A stretch of DNA of 64,000 nucleotides from Planktotalea arctica (GTDB lineage: Bacteria > Pseudomonadota > Alphaproteobacteria > Rhodobacterales > Rhodobacteraceae). The position numbers and the translations under genes are program-made. The notes under the pieces were generated by a model. That model saw only the letters and a program-made list of their open reading frames with translations, was not told where the DNA came from and did not search any database. Positions 63,689 through 64,000 of this stretch are shown piece after piece (the stretch's first letter is position 1; each line of letters starts with the position of its first letter). The DNA is taken from NCBI RefSeq assembly GCF_002105285.1, contig NZ_MUHR01000010.1, positions 1-64,000 of the forward strand. Reading direction: 5' to 3'.

Positions 63689-63950
63689 ATGGACGATACA
63701 ATGATTGGGGTGGACTTGGCAGAGGCCGTATTCTAACTGCATGGCGCATCGATAACAGGCCAAATCAAATCAAATTCCGTGTGAAGCTGGCGTGCTTTCT
63801 GTTTTGAAAGTTCATGACAGATCAGCCGCCTTAAGTTGTCTTGATGGGGGTTTGCGGCAGCGCTCATTACTGGGCGCGCAAGATGACTCAAGCTGGAGCA
63901 TGAAGTAAAGCTGATTGCACCGCAATATGTGCGTCCGTTCGTAAAGTTAT
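63689..63950 (+). pseudogene. Decayed IS110-family transposase, 5' part
   Basis: The frame MDDTMIGVDLAEAVF matches the N-terminal DEDD region of IS110-family transposases. It is broken by TAA, TGA and TAA codons, continues as VVLMGVCGSAHYWARKMTQA and, after a frameshift, as EHEVKLIAPQYVRPFVK. Only the first ~85 codons remain before unrelated sequence, so the copy is inactive. Confidence 0.75.
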
Positions 63951-64000
63951 GCTGAAATAGGCATTACTTGACTAGGGTCCGTGGACATTCAGGGTTCCCA

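Noticed and set aside
1-64000. CRISPR arrays, tRNA and rRNA genes
   Set aside because: No direct-repeat-spacer arrays or recognisable RNA gene sequences were seen on either strand.
63960-64000. Possible insertion-sequence end at the right edge (GGGTCCGTGGACA)
   Set aside because: The sequence stops too soon to see an element or a partner repeat.

Overview
The window looks like part of a plasmid or chromid from a Rhodobacterales (Roseobacter-group) alphaproteobacterium. The replication module consists of a replicase with a DnaA-domain-I-like C-terminus, a divergent parA-parB operon and four 20-bp palindromes inside or at the end of parAB. Such DnaA-like replicons are known from Rhodobacterales. 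The Hint-domain protein near the right end also fits this group.

Most of the window is a nearly complete flagellar gene set. From left to right: giant flagellin (669-3395, minus); a Sel1-repeat periplasmic protein (MotX-like?); a minus-strand operon flgP-flgT-LysM protein-flgA-flgM-flgN?-membrane protein (8093 down to 4261); flhA-flhF-fliS-fliT? (8264-12578); three orphan genes; the plasmid maintenance block (14148-17790); a sensory block with a periplasmic protein, a hybrid histidine kinase and a LuxR-type regulator (17818-21727); fliD and two unknown genes (minus); then flgBCDEFGHIJKL, an extra FlgE-like gene, a DUF882 peptidase, flhG, fliA, two sigma54 activators, fliEFGHIJKLMNOPQR-flhB, and four unknown genes tightly coupled behind flhB. 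motAB, rpoN, chemotaxis genes and the alphaproteobacterial regulators flaF/flbT/fliX are not seen here.

The set resembles sigma54-dependent gammaproteobacterial-type flagella (Vibrio polar flagellum, Rhodobacter sphaeroides fla1) more than the CtrA-controlled type. It has FlhF, FlhG, FliS, FlgM, FliA and the H-ring type proteins FlgP and FlgT. Eight sigma54-like promoters (TGGCAC-N5-TTGC, GG-N10-GC spacing) lie upstream of flgP, flhA, flgB, flgG, the extra FlgE-like gene, flhG, one of the activator genes and fliK. Two sigma54 activator genes lie back to back: one has a DNA-binding helix-turn-helix but no N-terminal regulatory domain, the other an N-terminal domain but no C-terminal helix-turn-helix. 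They could act as a hetero-oligomer.

The most unusual points are: (i) flagellin (908 aa), hook protein FlgE (1399 aa) and FlgK (1429 aa) are all hugely expanded by related beta-rich modules; (ii) FlhF keeps its P-loop but lacks recognisable downstream GTPase motifs; (iii) a four-gene unknown module follows flhB. Both ends carry mobile-element traces: a 23-bp tandem repeat array with a possible IS21-type gene start on the left, and decayed IS3- and IS110-family transposase genes on the right.
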